From contig CAZKLP010000002.1 of NCBI GenBank assembly GCA_964553885.1, positions 1 through 37,395 on the forward strand: DNA of 37,395 bases. Direction: 5' to 3'. Below the pieces are notes generated by a model, which did no database searches, had not been told where the DNA came from, and worked only from the letters and a program-made list of their open reading frames with translations. The translations under genes and the position numbers were made by a program. Positions 1-7,439 of the stretch are shown here, piece after piece; the first letter of the stretch is position 1; each line of letters begins with the position of its first letter. This DNA is from JACPHB01 sp964553885. GTDB lineage: Bacteria > Patescibacteriota > Minisyncoccia > UBA10092.

Positions 1-2
1 TT

Positions 3-1283
3 GAAGCGATAAAAAAGGCCTCGCAAGAGCTTTCAGCCGAAATCCAGAAAATCGGAGAAGCATTGTATAAAAAAGACGAAGCTTCCAAGGAAGAACCGAA
101 GTCGGAAGAAAGTAAAGAAGCCGCCCCCGAAGGGGGCGCCCGCTCCGACTCGGAGACGAGGCGAGAGCCTCGCCCCGCAGCTGCGGGGCGGGAAGAACCG
201 ATAGCGGAATCGGAAACGGAAGGTGAAAAGAAAATTCGCTTTAATGAAGAGCGCCATATTATGCTTGACGAGGCGAAAAAGATAGATAAAGACATCGCGG
301 TGAACGCTGAACTTGAATTTGTGCTGGAAACCAAGGAAGATTTCGGCCGCATTGCCGCCCAAACCGCCAAACAGGTTATTATTCAGAGAATTCGCGAAGC
401 CGAGCGCGAGGCGATTTGGAACGAGTATAAAGATAAAGAGGGCGAACTTGTAAGCGGAGTTATTCAGCGGATTGAACTAAATAATATTTTTGTTGACTTG
501 GGCAAAACCATTGCTATTTTTCCAAAAGAAGAACAAGTATATTCTGAGAGATATTACTCCGGCGCCAGGATAAAATTTTATATTTTATCGGTTAATACCG
601 ATTCTAAAGGTCCGAATATTGTTTTGTCGCGATCTCATCCTAAAATGATTTCCCGGCTTTTTGAACTTGAAGTTCCCGAAATTGGGGCCGGGACATGCGA
701 GATTAAATCAATCGCTCGCGAAGCCGGCAGCCGCACCAAAATCGCCGTTTCTTCAAATGAAGAGGGCATTGACCCGGTCGGTTCGTGCGTTGGCCAGAAG
801 GGAACGAGAGTAATGGCAGTTATTTCAGAAATCGGCGGCGAAAAGATAGATATTATTGAATGGTCGGAAGATCCGCAAGCTTTTGTTTCAAACGCCATGT
901 CGCCGGCCAAAGTTATTGAAGTTAAAGTTTTACCCCGGCGCATTGCTAAAGTTTATGTTCCCGAAAATCAACTGTCGCTCGCTATCGGTAAAAACGGCCA
1001 AAATGTCAGGTTAGCGGCAAAATTAACCGGCTGGAAAATAGACGTTATTGGCGCTGTTTTAACGGCTAAAGGCGTTAAAGAAGAATTAAAACTGGAAGAT
1101 CTGGAAGGCGTAGGTGAGAAAACTGCGCAAACGCTTCGCGACGCCGGATTTAACACGCCGGAAGATGTTTTAAATTCTTCGGTTGATAAATTAATCGAAA
1201 CTCCAGGTATCGGTGAAAAAACCGCGGAAAAAATCATAGAATCGGCGCAAAAATATTTGGAAAATAAGAAAGATAAAGAGTAA
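3..1283 (+). CDS. nusA: Transcription factor NusA, 5'-partial, fused in frame to a DnaK-like tail
   Basis: NusA binds RNA polymerase and nascent RNA and controls pausing, termination and antitermination. Numbered from the TTG at 63, the frame shows the end of the NusA N-terminal domain (about 54-118, with GRIAAQTAKQVIIQRIREAE), S1 (about 127-195), KH1 (GSCVGQKGTRV, 240-250), KH2 (AIGKNGQNVRLA, 307-318) and two C-terminal helix-hairpin-helix repeats (about 346-395). The frame stays open to the left edge. Residues before about 50 are not NusA-like: ASQELSAEIQKIGEALYKK resembles the C-terminal lid of DnaK, followed by an acidic tail and GC-rich palindromes at 124-138 and 171-190. The first 70-80 residues of a normal NusA are missing. 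clpP follows 6 nt downstream. Either a real dnaK-nusA fusion by deletion or a misassembly at the palindromes could explain it. NusA identity is secure; the start is not. Confidence 0.85.
   Translation, partial: EAIKKASQELSAEIQKIGEALYKKDEASKEEPKSEESKEAAPEGGARSDSETRREPRPAAAGREEPIAESETEGEKKIRFNEERHIMLDEAKKIDKDIAVNAELEFVLETKEDFGRIAAQTAKQVIIQRIREAEREAIWNEYKDKEGELVSGVIQRIELNNIFVDLGKTIAIFPKEEQVYSERYYSGARIKFYILSVNTDSKGPNIVLSRSHPKMISRLFELEVPEIGAGTCEIKSIAREAGSRTKIAVSSNEEGIDPVGSCVGQKGTRVMAVISEIGGEKIDIIEWSEDPQAFVSNAMSPAKVIEVKVLPRRIAKVYVPENQLSLAIGKNGQNVRLAAKLTGWKIDVIGAVLTAKGVKEELKLEDLEGVGEKTAQTLRDAGFNTPEDVLNSSVDKLIETPGIGEKTAEKIIESAQKYLENKKDKE
171..190. repeat. 20-nt perfect palindrome inside the nusA frame
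   Basis: CGCCCCGCAG followed directly by CTGCGGGGCG. The identical 20-nt palindrome occurs again at 35943-35962 between rpsJ and rplC. A second GC hairpin (GCCCCC-GAA-GGGGGC) lies just upstream at 123-138. Both are translated in frame into the Arg/Pro/Ala-rich linker. Confidence 0.8.
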
Positions 1284-1289
1284 TCAAAC

Positions 1290-1871
1290 ATGCTTGTCCC
1301 AATTGTAATTGAAAAAACTTCCATGGGTGAAAGGGCTTATGATATTTACTCGCGGCTTTTAAAAGAGCGGATAATTTTCGTTACCGGTCCCATTAACGAC
1401 ACCGTGGCCAATACGGTTATTGCTCAACTGATTTATCTTGAAAATGAAGATTCTAAAAAAGATATTTATCTTTACATTAATTCGCCGGGCGGTATTGTAA
1501 CTTCAGCTTTAGCGATTTACGACACCATGCAGTTTGTAAAACCCGACGTTTCGACAATTTGCGTTGGCATGGCCGCCAGCGGCGCCGCTTTGATTTTAGC
1601 CGGCGGCAAGCGTGGCAAGCGGTATTCTCTCGTTAACGCCGAAATTTTACTCCATCAGGTTATGGGCGGCGCCGAGGGCCAAGCGATTGAGGTAGAAATC
1701 GCGGCGCGCCATATTATTAGAATAAAAACCAAAATCAATCAGCTTTTGGCGAAACATTCTGGCCAGCCGCTTAAAAAAATAGAAAAAGACACCGACCGGG
1801 ATTTTTACATGACACCTATAGAAGCTAAATCATACGGTATAATTGATAAAATAGTCAAAACCGCAAAATAA
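1290..1871 (+). CDS. clpP: ATP-dependent Clp protease proteolytic subunit
   Basis: ClpP is the tetradecameric serine peptidase that degrades proteins unfolded by ClpX or ClpA/C ATPases in the cytoplasm. At 193 aa it has the usual length. The catalytic triad falls at the E. coli positions: Ser97 (GMAASGAA), His122 (LLHQVMGG) and Asp171 (DTDRDF). The usual AASMGA around the serine is AASGAA here. It starts 6 nt after the nusA stop with no evident SD, so it is probably cotranscribed and translated after nusA. No clpX is visible in the window. The large inverted repeat just after its stop probably ends the transcript. Identification is firm. Confidence 0.95.
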   Translation: MLVPIVIEKTSMGERAYDIYSRLLKERIIFVTGPINDTVANTVIAQLIYLENEDSKKDIYLYINSPGGIVTSALAIYDTMQFVKPDVSTICVGMAASGAALILAGGKRGKRYSLVNAEILLHQVMGGAEGQAIEVEIAARHIIRIKTKINQLLAKHSGQPLKKIEKDTDRDFYMTPIEAKSYGIIDKIVKTAK

Positions 1872-1873
1872 TC

Positions 1874-1971
1874 AAACAATAAAATATAAAAAATAAAATT
1901 CCTTAGCCCCACCCCGCTTCGCGGGGCGGCTCGCCCCCGCCTAGAATTTTATTTTTTATATTTTATTGTTT
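1874..1971. terminator. Nested inverted repeat: 28-bp AT-rich arms around a GC hairpin
   Basis: The arms at 1874-1901 and 1944-1971 are perfect 28-bp inverted complements. Between them sits a GC-rich core with its own hairpin, CCCCGC-TTC-GCGGGG (1912-1926). The structure starts 3 nt after clpP and ends in a T-rich stretch, so it can act as the clpP terminator. It is much longer than a normal rho-independent terminator. Confidence 0.7.
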
Positions 1972-2018
1972 TTATTTTAGCGCTTGCTACTGTGGATAGT
2001 TTATTTTGCGATTTGATA

Positions 2019-2024
2019 TATAAT
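2019..2024 (+). promoter_or_regulatory. -10 box (TATAAT) 7 nt before a start codon
   Basis: A perfect TATAAT ends at 2024 and the ATG of the methyltransferase gene is at 2032. The transcript would begin at or next to the ATG, i.e. leaderless. No convincing -35 box is seen. Confidence 0.5.
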
Positions 2025-2031
2025 TGCTTAT

Positions 2032-2565
2032 ATGCCAGGCGAAGAGTTTTTAAATGTAGAAAAAATTACCGATGAGTTTAATATCGCGCCAAATGAAACC
2101 ATTGCCGATTTTGGTTCCGGCAACGGGTTTTTTACAGTGGCTTTTGCCAAGAAAGTCGGCTCGTCAGGCCAGGTTTTCGCTATTGATGTTTTGCCAACGG
2201 CCTTGGAATCAGTAAGGTCGCGGGCTAAGATTGAAGGACTTTTTAACATTAAAATCATTTGGGGCAATTTGGAAAAACCCAACGGTTCAACACTGCCATC
2301 CGGCGTTTGCGATATGGTTATGATTGCCAACGTTTTATTTCAAGCGCCGGATAAGCCGGCTTTGCTTGATGAAGCTAAAAGAATTTTAAAAGATAATGGC
2401 CGTTTGGCTGTAATTGAGTGGAAGCCCTATATTGCCGTAGGGCCTAAAAAAGAATCGCGTATTCCGGAAGCAGAACTAAAGCAGCTTATTTTATCAAAAG
2501 GATTTTCCGAAATTAAACCAATTGACGCCGGCAGCCATCATTACGGTTTTATATTTAAGAAATAA
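2032..2565 (+). CDS. Class I SAM-dependent methyltransferase
   Basis: This 177-aa protein has the Rossmann methyltransferase pattern: motif I IADFGSGNGFF (24-34), an acidic residue ending strand 2 (VFAID, Asp52, expected to bind SAM ribose), then a VCDMVMIANVLF segment and the ILKDNGRLAVIEW strand typical of UbiE/Methyltransf_11/31-type enzymes. The substrate cannot be told from sequence. It begins 7 nt after a TATAAT box with no SD. The solute-binding protein gene starts 4 nt after its stop, so the two are probably one transcript. Family assignment is confident; the function is not. Confidence 0.85.
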   Translation: MPGEEFLNVEKITDEFNIAPNETIADFGSGNGFFTVAFAKKVGSSGQVFAIDVLPTALESVRSRAKIEGLFNIKIIWGNLEKPNGSTLPSGVCDMVMIANVLFQAPDKPALLDEAKRILKDNGRLAVIEWKPYIAVGPKKESRIPEAELKQLILSKGFSEIKPIDAGSHHYGFIFKK

Positions 2566-2569
2566 TTTT

Positions 2570-3895
2570 ATGATGATAGGAACATATCAAATTACGCGCG
2601 GCACGATGATTATTGTCGGCGCGATCGTTGTTATTATTTTTCTTTTATCATCGGTTTTCTTTGGATTTATTCCCGGATCGCGTCCGATTAGTCAAAATCC
2701 GGTTACTTTGGAATTTTGGGGTCTTTACGACGACTTACAAGTGTGGCAGACGATTTTTAGCTCTTTTAAAAAAGAAAATTCCAATGTTTCTTTTAATTAT
2801 ACTAAAATGAATCCCGAGACCTACGAGACAGATCTTTTGAAAGCATTAGCTTCCGGCAAAGCGCCGGATATCATAATGTTTCATTCTTCGTGGTTGCCGG
2901 AACACGGCAATAAAATTTCGCCATTGCCTCAAACCATGATGAGTTTAAGGGAGTATCAAGATACATTTGTCGATATCGCCACAGTTGATTTTGTCGCTAA
3001 AAATCAGATATACGCCTTGCCGGTTTGGACCGACGCTTTAGTAATGATTTACAACAAAGACCTGTTTAACACGGCTGCCGTAGCCACGCCGCCAAAGGAT
3101 TGGGATGAATTTATTAAGGTTGTCCAAAAACTTTCAAGAAAAGATAAATCAGGCAATCTTACAAAATCGGGAGCGGCTATTGGCGCGGCCGGTAATATCA
3201 ACAATAGCGCGGATATTTTAAGTTTATTAATGCTCCAAAGTGGAGTCAAAATGATAAGCGATGACGGCAAGACGGCAACTTTTGATAGTTCCATTTTGGT
3301 AAACGGTTCAACTTACAGTCCAGGAGAGTCGGCTCTAAGGTTTTACACTACTTTCAACAGCCCCAAATCTAACGCTTATTCTTGGAATAATAAGCTTCCA
3401 AATTCTTTTGAAGCCTTTATTTCCGGCCAAACCGCAATTATTTTCGACTACGCTTTAAATGTCAACCAAATAAAACAAAAGTCTCCAAATTTGCGCTTTG
3501 CCGTGGCTATGGTGCCACAGCTCAAAGGCGCGGCTAAAACCGTTAACTATGGGGATTTTTGGGGTTACAGTGTTCCCTTAGTTTCCAAAAATTCAGAAAC
3601 TGCCTGGAAATTTTTGATATTTTTAACTACTCGCGACATCAATAAATATTTTTCTGAAAGAGTTTTAAGACCCGCGGCGCGGCGCGATGTGCTCTCGGAG
3701 GAGCTTTCGTCGCCGGATCTGGGAGTTTTTGCCGAAGCGGTTTTATCGGCGACAAACTGGTATCGGGTTGACCCAACCGAAATTGAAAAGATTTTTAATG
3801 AAATGATTAATTCGGTAGTTTTATCGGGCGCCAAGCCGCTTCAAGCGGTTTCTGACGCGGCGGCAAGAGTTACGGCTTTGATGAGAAAACAATGA
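2570..3895 (+). CDS. Extracellular solute-binding protein, family 1 (sugar ABC transporter type)
   Basis: A protein of about 441 aa with one N-terminal hydrophobic segment (roughly 12-35), then a family 1 binding protein: VTLEFWGLYDD at the mature start, the SGKAPDIIMFHSSWLP hinge region, the IYALPVWTDALVMIYNKDLF strand and NSFEAFISGQTAI. It should bind a carbohydrate or similar ligand outside the membrane and deliver it to an ABC permease. There is no lipobox, so the N-terminal helix may act as an uncleaved anchor. No permease or ATPase genes are next to it, as is common for orphan binding proteins in CPR genomes (inference). Start chosen at the ATG at 2570, 4 nt after the methyltransferase stop; the next codon is also ATG. 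Its TGA stop overlaps the next start (ATGA). Confidence 0.85.
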   Translation: MMIGTYQITRGTMIIVGAIVVIIFLLSSVFFGFIPGSRPISQNPVTLEFWGLYDDLQVWQTIFSSFKKENSNVSFNYTKMNPETYETDLLKALASGKAPDIIMFHSSWLPEHGNKISPLPQTMMSLREYQDTFVDIATVDFVAKNQIYALPVWTDALVMIYNKDLFNTAAVATPPKDWDEFIKVVQKLSRKDKSGNLTKSGAAIGAAGNINNSADILSLLMLQSGVKMISDDGKTATFDSSILVNGSTYSPGESALRFYTTFNSPKSNAYSWNNKLPNSFEAFISGQTAIIFDYALNVNQIKQKSPNLRFAVAMVPQLKGAAKTVNYGDFWGYSVPLVSKNSETAWKFLIFLTTRDINKYFSERVLRPAARRDVLSEELSSPDLGVFAEAVLSATNWYRVDPTEIEKIFNEMINSVVLSGAKPLQAVSDAAARVTALMRKQ

Positions 3896-5097
3896 TTAAA
3901 AAAAACAAAAATATATTTTTATTTTTTCTTACCTTTTTTTTCTTATTGATTGTCGCTGGTTCGGCGTCAGCGCAGGTTATCGGTAATTGGGAATTTTTGG
4001 AAGGAATTGTTCCTTGCGGGACTTCATACACCGGCAATACTCCATGCACCGTCTGCCATTTTTACAAATTACTGCAAAATATTATTAATTTTCTCCTCAT
4101 AACGAGCGCTTCCTTGGTAACCTTAATGGCAATATACGTCGCTTACCTTTTCTTTCTTTCCGGCGGCTCGTCAAAAATGATTGAAGACGCCAAAAAAAAA
4201 TCATGGCTTTTAGTTTTAGGCATGGTTTGGGTTTTGGTTTCCTGGCTGGTGCTTGATACTATTATCGTTATGTTTGCCAATCCCGAAGTTTTTCCAACGC
4301 CATGGTATCAAATTAGTTGCGAAATTAGTCAACCCACGCCCGCGCCCACAGGCAGTAATGAGCCGGCTTTTAAACCAAGCGGAGAGGGTATTGAGACGCC
4401 TTTTGAACCCGGCGGCGGTTCTTTTGGGGGCGGTGGCGCGAGCGGCAGTTTGGAAGAAGACCAGCTCGAGGCAATTGAACGGCTTGACACCGACCCTTAC
4501 GAAGACGGAGTTGATACCAGCACAACCGGTTATGAGCAAGTTGATGAAGAACATTGGGGTTTGGAACAAGTTGAACCAGCCGCTCCTTATACCGCCATTG
4601 CTCCTATTAGTCCCACTGTGGAACAAGAAGTACAGCAAGTAGAAACGGGAAGCGTTGTAAATGAAAATTTAGTTAAGGCTATTATTCAAGCCGAGTCTTC
4701 CGGCAATCCCAACGCCACTCATCTTGATAAAGACGGGCAATCTTCTTATGGTCTAATGCAGGTTAGGCCGGATACGGCCAAAATTTATGATTCAAACCTT
4801 ATCGGATTGACAAACGAGCAAATCGGCGAGAAATTAAAAGATCCCAGTTATAATATCCAGATAGGTACGGCGTATCTTCAAGATTTAGCCGCGAAATATA
4901 ATGGCGATTTAAATAAAGTTATCGCCGGCTATAACGGCGGGCCGGGAGCTAACGGCCCAAGCCGGGATTGTCCAGGATCATTAAGGTGGCAGTGCGGGTG
5001 GGACGATCAGGCGCATACTGTCCCAAATACTGGCTACGCGGTAACTCGCAATTATGTCGTTAAAGTTAATCAGTACTATTCACAGATAAATAAATAG
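3892..5097 (+). CDS. Pilin-like membrane domain fused to a lytic transglycosylase (VirB2/VirB1-like)
   Basis: A 401-aa two-part protein. The N-terminal part has a signal peptide ending near AGSASA (about 27), a Cys-rich stretch (Cys42, Cys52, Cys55) and two membrane helices (about 60-90 and 104-130), like the small VirB2/TrbC-type pilin family in the next two genes. A Pro/Gly/Glu-rich linker (about 145-255) follows. The C-terminal part is an SLT-type lytic transglycosylase that cleaves peptidoglycan: catalytic Glu268 in IIQAESSGNP, YGLMQV (286-291) and GYNGGPG (346-352). In type IV secretion loci VirB1 and VirB2 are normally separate proteins. It overlaps the preceding stop by 4 nt (ATGA), implying translational coupling. 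The domains are clear; a role in DNA transfer, secretion or wall remodelling is inference. Confidence 0.85.
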   Translation: MIKKNKNIFLFFLTFFFLLIVAGSASAQVIGNWEFLEGIVPCGTSYTGNTPCTVCHFYKLLQNIINFLLITSASLVTLMAIYVAYLFFLSGGSSKMIEDAKKKSWLLVLGMVWVLVSWLVLDTIIVMFANPEVFPTPWYQISCEISQPTPAPTGSNEPAFKPSGEGIETPFEPGGGSFGGGGASGSLEEDQLEAIERLDTDPYEDGVDTSTTGYEQVDEEHWGLEQVEPAAPYTAIAPISPTVEQEVQQVETGSVVNENLVKAIIQAESSGNPNATHLDKDGQSSYGLMQVRPDTAKIYDSNLIGLTNEQIGEKLKDPSYNIQIGTAYLQDLAAKYNGDLNKVIAGYNGGPGANGPSRDCPGSLRWQCGWDDQAHTVPNTGYAVTRNYVVKVNQYYSQINK

Positions 5098-5112
5098 TTT
5101 ATAATATAAACA

Positions 5113-5448
5113 ATGAAATTTTTTTTGTTATTTTTCCTGTTTTTTGTTATCATAACCAATGTTGTCGCGGGGCAAGGTATTGAAATCCCCAATCCTCTTG
5201 GCAGTGGGGGCAGTGATATTCCCACTTTAATCGGCACCATCGCCACTTGGCTTTTGGAGATCGGCACTATTCTCGCGACTCTCATAGTTCTTTGGTCGGC
5301 CCTGCTTTTTATGACGAGCGCCGGCAGTGAAAAAAGGGTGATTCAAGCGCGGCAAACTTTGTGGTATGCTATAATTGGCCTATCGGTTCTATTGCTGGCA
5401 GATGGCGTGGCGCTTCTCATTCAAAGTTTTTTACTCGGAGATTATTAA
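5113..5448 (+). CDS. Small VirB2/TrbC-like pilin family membrane protein
   Basis: 111 aa: a signal peptide (to about residue 19, NVVAGQG), a short Gly/Ser/Pro segment and two membrane helices (about 36-63 and 77-105) separated by a charged turn (SAGSEKRVIQARQT). This layout matches the VirB2/TrbC-like pilins common in CPR genomes. It lies 15 nt after the transglycosylase fusion and upstream of a second paralogue. No VirB4, VirD4 or other secretion genes are in the window, so an assembled machine cannot be claimed. Confidence 0.75.
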   Translation: MKFFLLFFLFFVIITNVVAGQGIEIPNPLGSGGSDIPTLIGTIATWLLEIGTILATLIVLWSALLFMTSAGSEKRVIQARQTLWYAIIGLSVLLLADGVALLIQSFLLGDY

Positions 5449-5496
5449 TTCGTTTAAAAGTTTATTATTAATATTAATAATTAAAAAAAATAATTT

Positions 5497-5844
5497 ATGA
5501 AGAATAATATTCTAAAAAAAGTGGCAGTTGGCGCCGGTTTCGGGTTTTCTTTGCTGTTGCCTTTTCTCGCGGCCGCTCAGATTCCCGGGCCGATTATCAC
5601 CAGTCCCACCGATATCAGCAATATAATACTTGCCATATTTAACTGGCTGTCTGGCATTATACTTGTCATTTCTCTGATTATGTTTTTCTGGGCGGCAATT
5701 TTATATATGACGGCGGGCGCTTCAGAAGTCACTCTTGCCAAATCAAAAACCGTTTTGATTTACGCTATCGTCGGTTTAGCGGTGGCTATTTTGACCTATT
5801 CGTTCAAGCCGTTTCTTGAAACATTTTTTCAAGCGGCGTTTTAA
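5497..5844 (+). CDS. Small VirB2/TrbC-like pilin family membrane protein (paralogue)
   Basis: 115 aa: a signal peptide ending near LAAAQ (about 27), then two membrane helices (about 45-72 and 85-108) around a TAGASEVTLAKSKT turn. The turn matches SAGSEKRVIQARQT in the preceding protein, so the two are tandem paralogues and both resemble the N-terminal part of the fusion protein at 3892. All three probably share one transcript ending at the hairpin at 5877-5900. Confidence 0.75.
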   Translation: MKNNILKKVAVGAGFGFSLLLPFLAAAQIPGPIITSPTDISNIILAIFNWLSGIILVISLIMFFWAAILYMTAGASEVTLAKSKTVLIYAIVGLAVAILTYSFKPFLETFFQAAF

Positions 5845-5876
5845 TTAAAGGCGGGCGAGGTTGATAACGCAAAAAC

Positions 5877-5900
5877 TCTCCCTATAAGTGGGGGATTTTT
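5877..5900 (+). terminator. Rho-independent terminator after the pilin genes
   Basis: A six-pair stem TCTCCC/GGGGGA (one G-U pair) with a 7-nt loop is followed directly by five T. It lies 32 nt after the last pilin gene. Confidence 0.6.
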
Positions 5901-5912
5901 GTATCGTTGTAT

Positions 5913-5941
5913 TTGACATATAATAAAATTTATGGTACAAT
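5913..5941 (+). promoter_or_regulatory. Promoter for the surface protein-sortase pair
   Basis: TTGACA (5913-5918), 17-nt spacer, TACAAT (5936-5941): 11 of 12 consensus bases at ideal spacing. Transcription would start near 5948, leaving a leader of about 9 nt before the ATG at 5957, with no SD. Confidence 0.75.
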
Positions 5942-5956
5942 TTAGTTAACTTAAAT

Positions 5957-6752
5957 ATGAAATATTTAGCATTATTAAAATCAATAAATAATAGAAAAAC
6001 ATTAGTATTTGCCGCGGTTTTAATGTTTTTCACGCTGTTTTTTGGTAGTTTTTGGTTAGTTGCTAACGCTCAATATGAGGATGATTTTGGTGATTACAAC
6101 TATCAATATTATTATGATTATGGTTATGATTATGATAACGGCAATTATGATTATTATATTGAAAATTATGACTATCAGCCGTACAGCTATCCCCAGATTN
6201 NNNNNNNNNNNNNNNNNNNNNNNNNNNNNNNNNNNNNNNNNNNNNNNNNNNNNNNNNNNNNNNNNNNNNNNNNNNNNNNNNNNNNNNNNNNNNNNNNNNT
6301 CTAACCCCGGCGTTAACAGCTATCCGTCGGATCCATATCAGCCGTACAGCTATCCCCAGATTTCTAACCCCGGCGTTAACAGCTATCCGTCGGATCCATA
6401 TCAGCCGTACAGCTATCTATCTATTCCATATCCCGCCGTCCCTAAATATCCTCCGGTGAATTATGCTTACGCGGCATCCGCGTCATATCCCGCGTCTCCC
6501 ACATCAGTTGCGCGCGCCGAATCGACGTCAGTCGTGTTAGCTGCCGATGTCCCCACCGGTCCCCAAGGCGCTTTACTTTGGATTTTGACTATAAGTTTAA
6601 CGTTATCAATCATTATCTATTTAATACTGCTTAAAATCAGATTTAGGTGGCAACTTAATTCGGGTAGCAATCATGATATTCTTGCAAGGAAAATTAAAGA
6701 AATAAAAATCAAGGAACTAAAACCCGACACAACAAATGATTTTCAAATTTAA
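5957..6752 (+). CDS. Tyrosine-rich repetitive surface protein, likely sortase substrate (internal assembly gap)
   Basis: Read as one gene across a 100-N gap of unknown true length; the frame differs on the two sides because the N count is arbitrary. The N-terminus is a signal peptide (about 1-36, ending LVANAQ). Next comes a Tyr/Asp/Asn-rich low-complexity stretch (YDYGYDYDNGNYDYY), then 21-residue tandem repeats (unit starting SNPGVNSYPSDPYQ), at least two full copies after the gap and part of one before it. The C-terminal part has VPTGPQG directly before a hydrophobic helix and a basic tail, which resembles a sortase sorting signal without a canonical LPXTG. A sortase gene overlaps its 3' end. 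Cell-surface location is well supported; covalent anchoring is inference. No known function. Confidence 0.75.
6200..6299. other. 100-N scaffold gap inside a tandem repeat
   Basis: Exactly 100 N, a conventional placeholder for a gap of unknown size. The same 63-nt repeat sequence lies on both sides, so the assembler probably failed in a tandem array. Confidence 0.9.
6300..6415 (+). repeat. 63-nt tandem repeats encoding 21-aa units
   Basis: The unit begins TCTAACCCCGGCGTTAACAG and recurs at 6300 and 6363. The second copy diverges after about 53 nt (PYSYLSIPYP replaces PYSYPQIS). The end of another copy lies just before the gap (about 6176-6199). Confidence 0.85.
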
Positions 6753-7338
6753 AAAGGAAATAATCATATTTTTTACAATATTCTTATTGGTAAATTTTTT
6801 TGTTTATTTGCTTTTAAACGGAGGAGCTTATCTTAAAATTTTGCGCTATTATTTGTCATTACAGTCCGTATTCGCAGAATATGACACTGAAAATAAATCG
6901 TATTATCTTTATATTCCAAAGATTGAGGTATCGGTTCCCATTATTTTTCCGGAAAATAATTCTATACAAGGTATTTTATCAAGTTTAGAGAAAGGCGCAG
7001 GGCTTTATCCCGGTTTTCAATTGCCGGGTCAATTTGGGCAATCGGTAATTTTAGGCCATAGTTCAAAAACAAGCTGGTACAGCGGAGAGTATGCTTACAT
7101 TTTTGCCCTTTTAAATAAACTTCAAAATGAAGACGAGTTTTATATAGTTTCTAAAAATGATATGTTGGTATACAGGGTTTTCGCGAGTAATATTTTAACG
7201 CCGGAACAAACCAATGACCTTATTCTTAAAACGCCGAAAAATGAATCTAACGTAATTTTAATTACTTGCTGGCCCATTGGATTTTCTTCAAAACGAGTTG
7301 TTATACAGGCAAGATTAGATAGAATTGAAGAAATATAA
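6736..7338 (+). CDS. Sortase family transpeptidase
   Basis: 200 aa with an N-terminal membrane helix (about 8-28), so the catalytic domain is outside the membrane. The sortase triad is visible: His108 in VILGHSS, Cys178 in VILITCWP and Arg187 in SSKRVVIQAR. The TC-x(8)-R spacing is typical. Sortases cut a C-terminal sorting signal and join the protein to the wall or to another protein. The start overlaps the end of the surface protein gene by 17 nt, which strongly suggests a dedicated enzyme-substrate pair. tRNA-Leu follows 15 nt downstream. The sortase class cannot be assigned safely by eye. Confidence 0.88.
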   Translation: MIFKFKKEIIIFFTIFLLVNFFVYLLLNGGAYLKILRYYLSLQSVFAEYDTENKSYYLYIPKIEVSVPIIFPENNSIQGILSSLEKGAGLYPGFQLPGQFGQSVILGHSSKTSWYSGEYAYIFALLNKLQNEDEFYIVSKNDMLVYRVFASNILTPEQTNDLILKTPKNESNVILITCWPIGFSSKRVVIQARLDRIEEI

Positions 7339-7353
7339 TATATATGAATATTC

Positions 7354-7435
7354 GGGCGGGTGGCGGAACTGGAATACGCGCATGCCTTAGAAGCATGTTC
7401 CGAAAGGATTGAGGGTTCGAGTCCCTCCCTGCCCA
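7354..7435 (+). tRNA. tRNA-Leu (anticodon TAG)
   Basis: Acceptor arms GGGCGGG/CCTGCCC pair (one G-U). The anticodon stem CATGC/GCATG encloses loop CTTAGAA with anticodon TAG. The variable arm is short for a Leu tRNA, and the T-arm is GAGGG-TTCGAGT-CCCTC. CCA is not encoded. It converges with hsp20, whose stop is 4 nt away on the other strand. Confidence 0.9.
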
Positions 7436-7439
7436 TACC

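Noticed and set aside
2522..2569. Longer N-terminus for the solute-binding protein
   Set aside because: It would overlap the methyltransferase end and put a poor sequence before the membrane helix; ATG at 2570 fits better.
4253..4642. 129-aa reading frame inside the pilin-transglycosylase gene
   Set aside because: It is a different frame of the low-complexity linker of a well-supported gene.
6300..6415. 63-nt repeats as a CRISPR or regulatory array
   Set aside because: They are contiguous, in frame and encode repeated peptides; this is a protein repeat.
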